NCBI GenBank assembly: GCA_029260755.1
Contig: JAJDCQ010000224.1
Span: 1-64,000 of the forward strand
Direction of reading: 5' to 3'
DNA from: Planctomycetota bacterium
GTDB taxonomy: Bacteria > Planctomycetota > J058 > JAJDCQ01
Length of the DNA stretch: 64,000 nucleotides
Part shown: positions 16,042 to 25,081 of the stretch, one piece after another
Numbering within the stretch: the stretch's first letter is position 1
Layout: every line of letters starts with the position of its first letter
Position numbers and translations under genes: made by a program
The notes under the pieces: generated by a model
Told to the model about the DNA's origin: nothing
Databases searched by the model: none
Seen by the model: only the letters and a program-made list of their open reading frames with translations

Positions 16042-17367
16042 ATGCGCAAGCTCATCGCGACGATCACTCTCGCCCTCGTTCTGATCCCCGCCGCCGCGTC
16101 CCGGGCAGGCCCCGACGACGAGCGCCTCGAGAGCTGGCCCCAGTTCCGCGGCCCGACTGCCGACGGATGCGCCGCCGAAGCGAGCCCGCCGACGACCTGG
16201 AGCGAGCGCAAGAACGTCCGGTGGAAGGTCGAGATCCCCGGCCGCGGCCTGTCGACGCCGATCGTGTGGGGCGACCGGATCTTCGTCCTCAGCGCGATCG
16301 CGACCGGCGCCGACCCGCTCTCGCCCAGCCAGCCGTTCGAGTTCGTCGTCGTGTGCCTCGACCGGAAGACCGGCAAGACGATCTGGCGGCGCGTCGCCGT
16401 CGAGGTGACCCCGCTCGAGGGGATCCACAAGACGGCGTCCTACGCGACGCCGACGCCCGTCACCGATGGGAAGCACGTCTACGCCTCGTTCGGCTCGCGC
16501 GGGATCTTCTGCTTCGACCTCGACGGGAATCCGAAGTGGAAGCGCGACCTCGGCGACAAGACGATCCGGCGCCGCTTCGGCGAGGGAACCTCGATCGTCC
16601 TCCACGGCGACGCGCTCGTGCAGCTCTGGGACCACGAGGGGCAGTCCTCGATCCACTGCCTCGACGCCGCGACCGGCGAGAGCCGGTGGAGCGTCGACCG
16701 CACCGAGGCCACGACCTGGAACACGCCGCTCATCGTCGAGCACGAGGGCGTCACCCAGGTGATCGCGAACGGCCGGAGAGTCCGGAGCTACGACCTCGCG
16801 ACCGGGAAGGTCCTCTGGGAGCTCGGCGGCGAGAAGCGGCGTAACCCGATCCCGGCGCCGGTCACCCGGGACGGCGTCGTCTACCTGGCGACGGGCGCGA
16901 AGGGCGCCGCCGTCACGGCCATCCCGCTGAGCGCCCGCGGCAAGCTCACCGCCCGCGACGCTCTCTGGCAGGGAGGCGCCGCCGGCCCCGAGCTCGCCTC
17001 CCCGCTCCTCTACGGCGACAAGCTCTACCTCACCAAGGACCGGACCTCGACCCTCTCGGTCCTCGACATCGCGACCGGCAAGGCTCACTACGAGGGCGCC
17101 CGCGTCCCCGGCGTGAAGTCGATGTACGCCTCGCTCGCCGGCGGCGGCGGCAAGGTGTTCATCACCGGCCGGAGCGGCACGACGGTCGTCGTCGAGCACG
17201 GAACGAGCTTCAAGATCCTCGCCACGAACACGCTCGGCGAGCCGATCGACAGCTCGCCCGTCCTCGTCGGCGACGAGCTCTTCCTCCGCGGACGCCGGCA
17301 TCTCTACTGCATCTCGGAGGGCGCCGGCGCAGGCAAGGCGCGGCCGCGGGTGAGCGGCCCCTACTAA
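16042..17367 (+). CDS. Exported PQQ-like beta-propeller protein
   Basis: A 441-residue protein with a signal peptide (about 1-22, ending ASRA) and a beta-propeller of PQQ-enzyme-like blades: LESWPQFRGPTADGC, KNVRWKVEIPGRG, RKTGKTIWRRVAVE, GESRWSVDRTEATTWN, TGKVLWELGG. The opening pattern WPQ(W/F)RGPxxDG is characteristic of a large planctomycetal family. The blades are not proof of PQQ binding, and no dehydrogenase catalytic motif is evident, so a scaffold or binding role outside the cytoplasm is as likely. GGAGGA precedes the ATG and a promoter lies upstream. The DJ-1-like gene starts 19 bases after its stop. Confidence 0.85.
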   Translation: MRKLIATITLALVLIPAAASRAGPDDERLESWPQFRGPTADGCAAEASPPTTWSERKNVRWKVEIPGRGLSTPIVWGDRIFVLSAIATGADPLSPSQPFEFVVVCLDRKTGKTIWRRVAVEVTPLEGIHKTASYATPTPVTDGKHVYASFGSRGIFCFDLDGNPKWKRDLGDKTIRRRFGEGTSIVLHGDALVQLWDHEGQSSIHCLDAATGESRWSVDRTEATTWNTPLIVEHEGVTQVIANGRRVRSYDLATGKVLWELGGEKRRNPIPAPVTRDGVVYLATGAKGAAVTAIPLSARGKLTARDALWQGGAAGPELASPLLYGDKLYLTKDRTSTLSVLDIATGKAHYEGARVPGVKSMYASLAGGGGKVFITGRSGTTVVVEHGTSFKILATNTLGEPIDSSPVLVGDELFLRGRRHLYCISEGAGAGKARPRVSGPY

Positions 17368-17386
17368 CGGGCGCTCGCCGGCCGAC

Positions 17387-18181
17387 ATGGCTCCCCGCCG
17401 CGTCCTGATGCCGCTCCCCGATCGGGACTTCGACGTCACCGAGACGGCCGTCCCGTGGAGGCTCCTCACGGACGCGGGCTGCGAGGTCGTCTTCGCCACC
17501 GAGGCCGGCGGTGAGCCGCCCGAGTGCGACCCGCTCCTCCTGACGGGCGTGCTCTTCGGCCAGCTCGGCGCCGAGCCCGAGCCGCGCGCCTTCTACGCGG
17601 AGATGGAGCAGGCGCCGGCGTTCCGGGCGCCGATCGCCTGGAGCGCGATCGAGCCCGACGCCTTCGACGGGCTCGTCCTCCCGGGTGGCCACGCGCCGGG
17701 GATGCGCCAGTATCTCGGGAGCGAGCTGCTCCAGGAGAGGGTCGCCGCGTTCTGGAAGACGGGGAAGCCCGTCGGCGCGATCTGCCACGGCGTCCTCGTC
17801 GCGGCGCGGGCGCGCGACCCGGGGACCGACCGGAGCATCCTCGCCGAGCGCCGGACGACCTGCCTGCCGAAGTACATGGAGCGGAGCGCGTACCTCCTGA
17901 CGTTCTGGAAGCTCGGGCGCTACTACCGCACCTACCCCGCGTACGTCGAGGACGAGGTTCGCGGAAACCTCGCCGACCCGAAGACGCAGTTCGTCCGAGG
18001 CAAGCGAACGCTCACGCGGCGCGGAACCGCGACCGACGACCGCGGGACGGTCGTCGTGCGCGACGGCTCGTACGTCAGCGCGCGCTGGCCGGGCGATGCC
18101 TACGCGTTCACCCGGACGTTCCTCGACGTGCTCGAGGGCGTCAGCACGCCATCCCCATCGACGACGAGGAGCCTGCCATGA
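17387..18181 (+). CDS. DJ-1/PfpI family protein
   Basis: A 264-residue cytoplasmic protein of the DJ-1/PfpI (class I amidotransferase-like) superfamily. The nucleophile elbow is GAICHGVLVAA with the reactive cysteine, and the N-terminal VTETAVPWRLL and the GLVLPGGHAPG strand-loop are conserved. Relatives act as deglycases, glyoxalases, chaperones or isocyanide hydratases; the exact job is unclear. Its stop overlaps the start of the class II aldolase gene (ATGA at 18178-18181), so the two are translationally coupled, suggesting joint handling of a reactive carbonyl compound (inference). Confidence 0.8.
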   Translation: MAPRRVLMPLPDRDFDVTETAVPWRLLTDAGCEVVFATEAGGEPPECDPLLLTGVLFGQLGAEPEPRAFYAEMEQAPAFRAPIAWSAIEPDAFDGLVLPGGHAPGMRQYLGSELLQERVAAFWKTGKPVGAICHGVLVAARARDPGTDRSILAERRTTCLPKYMERSAYLLTFWKLGRYYRTYPAYVEDEVRGNLADPKTQFVRGKRTLTRRGTATDDRGTVVVRDGSYVSARWPGDAYAFTRTFLDVLEGVSTPSPSTTRSLP

Positions 18182-18933
18182 CCGCCGTCCGCGACCGCGT
18201 CTCCCTCGAGGAGTGGAAGGTCCGGGTCGACCTGGCCGCCGCCTACCGCCTGGTCGCCCACTTCGGCTGGGACGACCTGATCTTCACCCACATCTCCGCG
18301 CGCGTCCCCGGGCCCGACCACCACTTCCTGATCAACCCCTACGGGATGCTGTTCGACGAGATCACGGCGTCGAGCCTGGTGAAGATCGACCTCGAGGGTA
18401 ACAAGATCGAGGAGAGCCCCTGGCCGGTGAACCCGGCCGGCTTCACGATCCACAGCGCCATCCACGAGGTGCGCGAGGACGCCCACTGCGTCCTCCACCT
18501 CCACACGGTGGACGGGACGGCGGTCTCGTGCATGGAGGGCGGTCTCCTCCCTCTCAACCAGACGGCGATGGCGTGCTGCGAGCAGCTCGCCTACCACGAG
18601 TACGAGGGAATCGCCCTCGACCACGACGAGCGCCCGCGCCTCCAGAAGGACCTCGGCGACAAGAGCGCCATGCTCCTCTGGAACCACGGCACCCTCACCC
18701 TCGGCTCGACCGTCGGCGAGGCGTTCGCCCGGATGTACTTCCTCGAGCGCGCGTGCAGCATGCAGGTCCGCCTCATGGCCGGGCCCGGCATCCATCAGCC
18801 GCCCGAGGGCGTCGCGGCGAAGGTTGCCGCTCAGGTGGCCGTGCCGGAGTTCGGAAGCATCGTCATCGATCAGCTCGCGTGGCCGGCGCTCCGCAGGCAG
18901 CTCGACCGCAAGGACCCGTCCTACGGGGACTGA
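18178..18933 (+). CDS. Class II aldolase/adducin family protein
   Basis: A 251-residue cytoplasmic protein of the fuculose-aldolase/adducin fold. Zinc-site histidines are visible in CVLHLHTVDGTA and in LLWNHGTLTLG, and the N-terminal substrate loop in FTHISARVPGPDHHFLINP. Members cleave phosphorylated ketoses or serve as methylthioribulose dehydratases; sequences with LDHDERPRLQ-type middles are often annotated only as adducin-like. GAGGAG upstream and a four-base overlap with the DJ-1-like gene show an operon. Its 3' end overlaps the end of the convergent histidine kinase by 13 bases. Confidence 0.85.
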   Translation: MTAVRDRVSLEEWKVRVDLAAAYRLVAHFGWDDLIFTHISARVPGPDHHFLINPYGMLFDEITASSLVKIDLEGNKIEESPWPVNPAGFTIHSAIHEVREDAHCVLHLHTVDGTAVSCMEGGLLPLNQTAMACCEQLAYHEYEGIALDHDERPRLQKDLGDKSAMLLWNHGTLTLGSTVGEAFARMYFLERACSMQVRLMAGPGIHQPPEGVAAKVAAQVAVPEFGSIVIDQLAWPALRRQLDRKDPSYGD

Positions 18934-19634
18934 TCGACCAGCGGCGCCGCCTCCCGGCGCGAGGGCTCGTCCGGAGCCGGCTCGGTCGGCAGCTCGACCG
19001 AGAAGATCGAACCGCGACCCGGCTCGCTCTTCACCCAGATGCGGCCCCGATGCCCTTCGACGATGCGCCGGACGATCGCCAGGCCGAGGCCGGTGCTCTT
19101 CTCGCCCGCGGTCGCCTTGACCGTGAGCTTGGCGAACGGAGTGAAGAGTCGCTCGATCTCGTCGGCCGGAATCCCCTGCCCCTGATCGACGACCCGCAGG
19201 ATCACCGTCGACTCGCTCGCGATCAGGCTCACGTCGACGCGGGTGCCCCGGTGTGAGTATTTCACCGCGTTCGAGAGGAGGTTGGTGAGGACCTGCTCGA
19301 TCTTCACGACGTCGAGCGCGAGGTCCGAAACCTCATCGCGCCGCGCAAAGCCGATCTCGATCCCCTTCTGATCTGCGAAGACACGGGCGAGCTCGACCGC
19401 GCGCTCGAGCAGCTCGGCGAGCGCGACGGGCTCGCGAGTGAGCTCGAGCTTGCCGCTCTCGACGGCCGAGAGATCGAGCAGGTCCTCCAGCAGCCGGAGC
19501 ATCGAGTCGCTGCTCGATGCGATCTTCGCGACGAATTTCCGGTGCTGAGCGGATAGGCCCGAGGAGTCGTCGAGGAGGAAGGCGCTGTAACCCTTGATCA
19601 CGCTCAGGGGGTTTCGCAGGTCGTGCGCCGCCAA
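18921..19634 (-). CDS. Histidine kinase catalytic part (HisKA-HATPase), frame-shifted from its N-terminal domain
   Basis: A 237-residue kinase core opening at TTG 19634. It has the H-box AAHDLRNPLSVIKGYSAFLL, N-box LTNLLSNAVKYSHRG, G1 DQGQGIP, F-box LFTPFAKL and G2 STGLGLAIVRRIVEGH, so it should autophosphorylate. There is no ribosome site before the TTG, and the H-box normally has a domain in front. The overlapping gene 19604-20035 supplies one in another frame: a -1 shift near 19640 would fuse them seamlessly through the sequence DDHLAAHDLRNP. Hence this is probably the second half of one cytosolic sensor kinase, separated by a frameshift, a sequencing error or programmed slippage. No response regulator is adjacent. 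Confidence 0.8.
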   Translation of the reverse strand: MAAHDLRNPLSVIKGYSAFLLDDSSGLSAQHRKFVAKIASSSDSMLRLLEDLLDLSAVESGKLELTREPVALAELLERAVELARVFADQKGIEIGFARRDEVSDLALDVVKIEQVLTNLLSNAVKYSHRGTRVDVSLIASESTVILRVVDQGQGIPADEIERLFTPFAKLTVKATAGEKSTGLGLAIVRRIVEGHRGRIWVKSEPGRGSIFSVELPTEPAPDEPSRREAAPLVDQSP

Positions 19635-20035
19635 GTGGTCGTCTCGGGCAGCAGGCTCGACAGACGGCTCCGGGCCGCGCCCAGGAGCGCGGAGACGCGG
19701 CGCGCATCGTCACCCGAGAGATGCTCGCCGAGACCCTCCTCGAGACACTCGAGGCTCTCGATCAGATGTTCCTCGCCGATCCCGCGCTCCGCGAGGACGC
19801 TTCGGCCCCAGTCGACGTAGTCGAGGAAGATCTCCGAGCGCCCCAAGCCGAGCGCTTCGGCGAGGTAGGTGAGGTGGTGGCGAACGTCCTCGAGGCAGTG
19901 GCGCCGACCGGCCTCTCCCGACCTCGATGCGAGCTCCGGCATCCGCCGGTAGTGAAGCTCGACGGCGCGCTCCGCGATGCCGTCGGCGAGCCGCTCGATC
20001 CTCTCCGCCAGCTCCGACCGCCCGGCTCGGTTCAT
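19604..20035 (-). CDS. N-terminal helical sensor domain of the split histidine kinase
   Basis: A 143-residue all-helical protein (ERIERLADGIAERAVELHYR; IFLDYVDWGRSVLAERG; ESLECLEEGLGEHLSG), resembling the RsbRD/histidine-kinase N-terminal helical sensor domain (PF14361-type), with moderate certainty. The last 10 residues (TTTWRRTTCETP region) run over the start of the kinase core in another frame and look unnatural, supporting a frame break at about 19640. ATG at 20035 follows the stop of the monooxygenase-like gene by one base, so both are read from the promoter at 20355-20383. Confidence 0.65.
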   Translation of the reverse strand: MNRAGRSELAERIERLADGIAERAVELHYRRMPELASRSGEAGRRHCLEDVRHHLTYLAEALGLGRSEIFLDYVDWGRSVLAERGIGEEHLIESLECLEEGLGEHLSGDDARRVSALLGAARSRLSSLLPETTTWRRTTCETP

Positions 20036-20036
20036 C

Positions 20037-20336
20037 TCAGGAGCTCACGTGGTCGAAGAAGCGGAGCTCGGTCTCGCCTGGATCGAGCTTGAGGCCCTTG
20101 GGGATGCCCGAGTGCGATTCCTTGAACGTATGCCCCCCGTGCCAGCTCCGGAAGCTCGACTCGTCCTCCCAGAAGGTCAGGAGCCAGAACTCCGCCGAGC
20201 GCTCCCGCGGAGTGAGCACCTCCATCCGGATGAACCCATCGGCCCCGTCGACCTGGTGCGGACGAGCCCGGAACGCCTCCCTGACCTCGCTCTCCATCCC
20301 ATTCTTCACGAGGAAGCGACTGATGGCGACGAACAT
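20037..20336 (-). CDS. Antibiotic-biosynthesis monooxygenase (ABM) domain protein
   Basis: A 99-residue cytoplasmic protein of the dimeric alpha/beta ABM fold, similar to HmoA/IsdG-like small oxygenases and quinol-type monooxygenases: FVAISRFLVKNGMESEVREA, then GFIRMEVLTPRE and EFWLLTFWEDESSFRSW. The family acts on haem, quinols or polyketides without cofactor or simply binds ligand. It is the first gene of a two-part operon with the histidine kinase, one base apart, so it could produce or sense the signal (inference). Confidence 0.8.
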   Translation of the reverse strand: MFVAISRFLVKNGMESEVREAFRARPHQVDGADGFIRMEVLTPRERSAEFWLLTFWEDESSFRSWHGGHTFKESHSGIPKGLKLDPGETELRFFDHVSS

Positions 20337-20354
20337 GACCCGCCCTCTCGCTGA

Positions 20355-20383
20355 AGTCTAGGCCACCGAAGGGTCCAGCTCAA
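20355..20383 (-). promoter_or_regulatory. Strong candidate promoter (TTGAGC-17-TAGACT)
   Basis: On the minus strand TTGAGC (20378-20383) and TAGACT (20355-20360) have an ideal 17-base spacer, about 20 bases from the start codon of the ABM protein at 20336. Confidence 0.65.
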
Positions 20384-20433
20384 CGGCCAGCCACCCGCCT
20401 CCGACCCGCCACGACCGGAGTGATCTCGAGATG

Positions 20434-23400
20434 TCACGACTGCTCGGCCGTCCGCGACGACGCCGGCGGCGGCGAGAACCACTTGTAGAGGGCCGGCAGC
20501 ACGAGCAGCGTCAGGATCGTCGAGCTGACGAGGCCGCCGACGACGACCGTCGCGAGCGGCCGCTGCACCTCGCTCCCGATCCCGCTCGCGACCAGCAGCG
20601 GAATCAGCCCGAGCGCCGTCGTGACGGCCGTCATCAGGACGGGCCGGAGGCGCATGCACGCCCCCCGCACCGACGCGTCGTCGACCGCCGCGCCCTCCTC
20701 GACGAGCTGGTTGAGGTAGGTGACGAGGACCATCCCGTTCTCGAGCGCGATGCCGAAGAGCGCGATGAACCCGACCGACGCCGGGACCGAAAGGTTCTGC
20801 CCCGTGATCCACAAGCCGACGACGCCGCCGACGAGGGCGAGCGGGATGTTGAGCATGATCAGGAGCGCGCTCTTGATCGACCCGAAGCTGATCACCAGCA
20901 TGAACCCGATCACCACGAGGGTGATCGGGACGACGATCGAGAGGCGACGGTTCGCCTCCTGCTGGAGCCGGAACTGGCCGCCCCAGGTGACGAGGTAACC
21001 CGCCGGCAGGTCGACCTGCTCGGCGATCACCCGCTTCCCCTCCTCGACGAAGCTGCCGATGTCCCGGTCGACCACGTTGCACTGCACCGTGATGAAGCGC
21101 TGGTTGTTCTCGCGCGTGATCTGGCGCGGCCCCACGATCTCGCCTATCTCGGCCAGCTCCTCGAGCGGAACCCGCTTGCCGTCGGGCGTCTCGATCACGA
21201 TCTCGCGGATCGCCTCGGACGTGGCGCGCGCGCCGGGCGCGTAGCGCAGCAGGATGTCGAAGCGTCGGATCCCCTCGAACACCTGCCCCACGCTCGCCCC
21301 GCCGACGGCCACCCGGATGACCTCCTGGACGTCGGAGAGGTTGAGGCCGTAGCGAGCGACCGCATGGCGATCGGGCCGGATCAGGAGCTGCGGCGTGCCG
21401 CTCACCTGATCGACCTGGACGTCCGCCGCGCCCCGGATATCTCCGACGGCCGCGGCGATCTCGTCCGCCCCCTCCTTGAGTCGGTCGAGGTCCTCGCCGA
21501 AGACCTTGATCGCGAGCTCGGCCCGGACGCCCTCGAGGAGCTCGTCGACGGTCATCTCGATCGGCTGGGTGAGGTTGATCTGGACGCCGGGGACGTCGCC
21601 GAGCTCCTCCCGGATGATCTCCTCGACGACCCCCTGATCGCCCTGCCGGCGCCACTCGCTCATCGGCCGGAGGAGGACGAACATCTCGGCCGAGTTGATC
21701 GGATCGGCGTGGGCGCCGACCTCGCCCCGGCCGATGCGGGTGACGACCTCGCGCACCTCGGCGATCCGCATCAGCCGCCGCTCGACGATCATCGTCGTCC
21801 GCTTGCTCTCCGCGAGCGAGATCGACGGCGCCATCGTCAGGCGGACGACGACCGTCCCCTCCTTGAGCGAGGGGGTGAACTCCGAGCCGAGGAGCGGGAA
21901 CACCGCGCCGCCCACGACGAGCAGCCCGACCGCCACCGCGACGGCCAGCGGTCGGCGCCGGACGAAGAAGGTCACGAGGGGGCGGTAGGGCTTGAGGAGC
22001 GCCCTCACGACCAGCGGCGCGCGCGACTCCCCCTCGCGGATCGGCCGCTTCGGCCGCCGCATCAGGGCGAAGCACAGGGCGGGCGCCTGGAGGAGGGCGA
22101 AGAGGAGCGAGCCCCCCATCGCGAGGGCGATCGTGTAGGCGAGCGGACGGAACGTCTTGCCCTCCACGCCCTGGAGGGTGAAGAGGGGCAGGAACACGAC
22201 GATGATGATGGCGATCGCGAAGACGATCGGGCGCCCCACCTCGCGGCCGGCGCGGCCGATCGTGACCAGCCGGCGCTCGCCCTCGGGCGCCCAGCGAAGG
22301 GCTCGGTCGACGTTCTCGACCATCACGATCGTCCCGTCGACCATCATCCCGATCGCGATCGCGAGCCCGCCGAGCGACATCAGGTTGGCCGAGATCCCGA
22401 GGTAGCCCATCAGGGTGAACGCGAACAGGATCGAGAACGGCACGGCCGTCGCGACGACCACGCTCGCGCGGAAGCCGCCCATGAACACGAGGAGGATGAC
22501 GACGACGAGGACGATCCCCTGGATGAGGGCGGCCGTCACCGTGCCGACCGACGCGTCCACGATCTCCTTCTGCCGGTAGTAGGGGACGATCCGGAGGCCG
22601 GTGGGGAGGATCGCGTTGATCTCGTCGATCTTCTCCTCGACCCGCTCGATCACGGTCGATGCGTTGGTCCCGTAGAGCTTGATGACCATCCCGGCGACGA
22701 CCTCGTCGGTCCCGTTCCGGGTCTGGAGCCCGCGCCGAACGGCCCCGCCGACCTCGATCGAGGCGACGTCCCGCAGGAACACGGGCCGCCCGTCGTCGGT
22801 CTTGATGACGATCTCCTCGAGGTCGGAGACGCCGCTGGCGAGGCCGACCGAGCGGACGATCAGCTCCTCCCCGTTCCGCTCGATGAACTGCGCGCCGACG
22901 TTGCGGTTGTTCCCCTCGATCCGCTCGCTCAGGTCGGCGAGGGTGACGTCGTAGCGCAGCAGGGCGTCGGGGCGCGCGACCACGTGGAACTGCTTCTCGA
23001 AGCCTCCGATCCCGAGCACCTCGGTGACGCCCGGAACGGTCTGCAGGTGGAACTTCACGATCCAGTCGTGGGTCGTCCGCAGCTCCTCGAGCGAGTAGGT
23101 GCCGCTCTCGTCCTTCAGGTAGTAGAAGAGGACCAGCCCCATACCCGTCGAGATCGGCCCCATCTCCGGCTCGCCGAAGCCGCCCGGGATCTGCTCGCGC
23201 GCCTCCTGCAGGCGCTCGTTGACGAGCTGCCGGCAGAAGTAGATGTCCATCCCGTCCTCGAAGTAGACGTTCACCACCGAGAGCCCGAAGTTGGAGACGC
23301 TCCGGACCTTCTCGACGCCCGGCAGGCCGGTCATCGACGCCTCGACCGGGTAGGTCACGTACTTCTCGACCTCCTCGGGCGCCAGCCCCTCGGTCGTCGT

Positions 23401-23550
23401 GAACACCTGGACGAGATTCGGCGACACGTCGGGGAAGGCGTCGACGGGGAGGCGGGTGTAGCTCCACGCGCCGGCGACCATGACCAGCAGCGCCACGACG
23501 CCCATGAGGAGGCGGTTGCCGAGCGCGAAGTCGAGGATGCGTTCGATCAT
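20434..23550 (-). CDS. czcA: Heavy-metal RND efflux pump, CzcA/CusA family
   Basis: A 1038-residue inner-membrane transporter, full length for the heavy-metal efflux (HME) RND class. It begins MIERILDFALGNRLLMGVV (TM1), has the porter motif FPDVSPNLVQVFTTTEGLAP, and TM4 carries LAIAIGMMVDGTIVMVEN with the acidic proton-relay residue and the DG(A/T)xVMVEN signature. TM10-12 follow at the C-terminal end. It exports divalent or monovalent metal cations with CzcB and CzcC across both membranes. Which metal is unclear. ATG 23550 lies one base after the czcB stop, a tight operon czcC-czcB-czcA. Long open frames on the opposite strand here are GC artefacts. Confidence 0.95.
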   Translation of the reverse strand: MIERILDFALGNRLLMGVVALLVMVAGAWSYTRLPVDAFPDVSPNLVQVFTTTEGLAPEEVEKYVTYPVEASMTGLPGVEKVRSVSNFGLSVVNVYFEDGMDIYFCRQLVNERLQEAREQIPGGFGEPEMGPISTGMGLVLFYYLKDESGTYSLEELRTTHDWIVKFHLQTVPGVTEVLGIGGFEKQFHVVARPDALLRYDVTLADLSERIEGNNRNVGAQFIERNGEELIVRSVGLASGVSDLEEIVIKTDDGRPVFLRDVASIEVGGAVRRGLQTRNGTDEVVAGMVIKLYGTNASTVIERVEEKIDEINAILPTGLRIVPYYRQKEIVDASVGTVTAALIQGIVLVVVILLVFMGGFRASVVVATAVPFSILFAFTLMGYLGISANLMSLGGLAIAIGMMVDGTIVMVENVDRALRWAPEGERRLVTIGRAGREVGRPIVFAIAIIIVVFLPLFTLQGVEGKTFRPLAYTIALAMGGSLLFALLQAPALCFALMRRPKRPIREGESRAPLVVRALLKPYRPLVTFFVRRRPLAVAVAVGLLVVGGAVFPLLGSEFTPSLKEGTVVVRLTMAPSISLAESKRTTMIVERRLMRIAEVREVVTRIGRGEVGAHADPINSAEMFVLLRPMSEWRRQGDQGVVEEIIREELGDVPGVQINLTQPIEMTVDELLEGVRAELAIKVFGEDLDRLKEGADEIAAAVGDIRGAADVQVDQVSGTPQLLIRPDRHAVARYGLNLSDVQEVIRVAVGGASVGQVFEGIRRFDILLRYAPGARATSEAIREIVIETPDGKRVPLEELAEIGEIVGPRQITRENNQRFITVQCNVVDRDIGSFVEEGKRVIAEQVDLPAGYLVTWGGQFRLQQEANRRLSIVVPITLVVIGFMLVISFGSIKSALLIMLNIPLALVGGVVGLWITGQNLSVPASVGFIALFGIALENGMVLVTYLNQLVEEGAAVDDASVRGACMRLRPVLMTAVTTALGLIPLLVASGIGSEVQRPLATVVVGGLVSSTILTLLVLPALYKWFSPPPASSRTAEQS

Positions 23551-23551
23551 G

Positions 23552-25081
23552 TCAGTGCGCGTGCCCGTGGCCGAACGACCCCTTGCCGAGCTCCGCCTTG
23601 AGGGTGAACGCGTTCTTCGCGACGTAGCGCTCGCCCGCCGCGAGCCCCGAGACGACCTCGAGCGACTCCACGTCGGCCCGCCCGACCTCGATCGGTCGCG
23701 GCTCGAACTGGCCGTCCTCCTCGACGAACACGACCGTCTTGCCATCGAGGGTCTGGACCGCCGACCTCGGGACGATGACGGCCGCGTCGACGTGCGACAG
23801 CTCGACCGTGCCGGTCACGAACATCCCCGGACGCCAGGTCCCCCTGGCGTTGTCGAGGACGACGCGGGCGGTCGCCGTCCGGGTCGACTCGGCCACGATC
23901 GGGCTGACGTAGTCGATCTTCGCTCGAGCCACCTCGCCGCCCTGCTCGGCGCGGACGTCCACCTCCTGGCCCGACCGAACGGTGGCGAGATCCTTCTGGT
24001 AGACGGTGAGGTGGACCCAGACGGCGCGGAGGTCGGCGATCGTGAACGCCTCGGTCTCGTCGTCCACCCGCTCACCCAGGCTGACGTGCTTGGCGATCAC
24101 CGTGCCGGCGAACGCCGACCGGATCGAGTAGCGCGTGTGGCTCTCCTCTGGCTCCTCCTCGGCCGTGAGAGCCGTCACCTCGCCGTCGGGAAGACCGAGG
24201 ACGTGGAGGCGGTGGCGCGCGGCGCGGACCGCGAGCTCGGCGAGCTTCACGCTGCGGTCCGCCTGGAGGAGCGACCGCTTGATGGCGAAGGCGATGCTGT
24301 CGCGCTCCGCCGCGTAGTGGGCCTGAGCCTTGGCGAGGGCGCTCTCCGCCGTCAGGAGCTCCACCTCGCTCCCGATCTTCTTCTCGAAGAGCGTTTGCTC
24401 CCGGTCGCGCGTCTGCATGGCGAAGACGAGCTCCGCCCGGGCCGAGAGGAGGAGGCTCCGGTTCGCGCCCATCTCGCCCTCGGGCACGTCGCTCGCGAGG
24501 TCGGTCGTCGCCTCGGGCTTCGTCGCGAGGGCATCGAGGAGCGCGCGCGTGTTGTCGTGGACCGCTCGGGCTCGATCGAGGTCGGTCCGGGCGAGCTCGA
24601 GATGTTGAAGCTTGGCGAGATACTCGACGATCGCCACCCCGAGCTCGGCGCTCTCGACGGTCGCGAGCGGCTCATCGGCCTCCACGACGTCGCCGATGTT
24701 CTTCTGGACCGCCGTGGCGATGCCGCTGGCCCGCGGGACGATGTGCGCGACCCGGTCGGCGTCGAGAACGACCTCGCCCGGCAGCGTGACCGAGACGTGG
24801 AGCTCGCCGGGTCCGGCGACGGCGACCTCGAGGCCGAACTCACGCCGCTCGGCATCGCTCAGCCGGACGTGGCGATCCTGATCCTCGTCGTCGTGCCCCT
24901 CGTGTCCTCCATGGTCGTCGTGGTCGTCGTGGTCGTCGTGGTCGTGGCCGTCCTGCGCCCGCGCGACCTCGGGCCCCGCGAGCCACCCCCCCGGCGTGAG
25001 GACGAGGAGCAGCGCGGCGATCGAGGCGAGCGCGATCGTCGCCACGGCGAGGAACGTCTTGCTCTCAGTCACTCTCATCAT
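23552..25081 (-). CDS. czcB: RND periplasmic adaptor (membrane-fusion protein), CzcB/CusB family, with His-rich arm
   Basis: A 509-residue periplasmic adaptor with an N-terminal membrane anchor/signal (about 8-30) followed by a His/Asp-rich segment at about 46-71 (HDHDDHDDHDD), a likely metal-capture arm. The lipoyl/barrel part shows VTLPGEVVLDADRVAHIVP, then ASGIATAVQKNIGDVVE, a long coiled-coil hairpin (about 170-300), and the second half VYQKDLATVRSGQEVDVRAE, ending in a His-containing tail (GHGHAH). It bridges CzcA and CzcC. Start codon ATG 25081 (or 25078) lies inside the end of czcC with AAGGA upstream. Confidence 0.92.
   Translation of the reverse strand: MMRVTESKTFLAVATIALASIAALLLVLTPGGWLAGPEVARAQDGHDHDDHDDHDDHGGHEGHDDEDQDRHVRLSDAERREFGLEVAVAGPGELHVSVTLPGEVVLDADRVAHIVPRASGIATAVQKNIGDVVEADEPLATVESAELGVAIVEYLAKLQHLELARTDLDRARAVHDNTRALLDALATKPEATTDLASDVPEGEMGANRSLLLSARAELVFAMQTRDREQTLFEKKIGSEVELLTAESALAKAQAHYAAERDSIAFAIKRSLLQADRSVKLAELAVRAARHRLHVLGLPDGEVTALTAEEEPEESHTRYSIRSAFAGTVIAKHVSLGERVDDETEAFTIADLRAVWVHLTVYQKDLATVRSGQEVDVRAEQGGEVARAKIDYVSPIVAESTRTATARVVLDNARGTWRPGMFVTGTVELSHVDAAVIVPRSAVQTLDGKTVVFVEEDGQFEPRPIEVGRADVESLEVVSGLAAGERYVAKNAFTLKAELGKGSFGHGHAH
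24912..24947. repeat. Tandem 9-base repeat in czcB (tggtcgtcg)
   Basis: Three perfect copies (24912-24938) and a partial fourth. On the minus strand they encode the HDD repeats of the adaptor's metal-binding arm, so copy number could change metal-binding capacity by slippage without frameshift. Confidence 0.85.

Noticed and set aside
20431..23601. Plus-strand open frame of about 1050 codons opposite the RND pump
   Set aside because: It is the mirror of a GC-rich gene: Asp/Arg/His-rich with no domain, while the minus strand encodes a complete CzcA protein.
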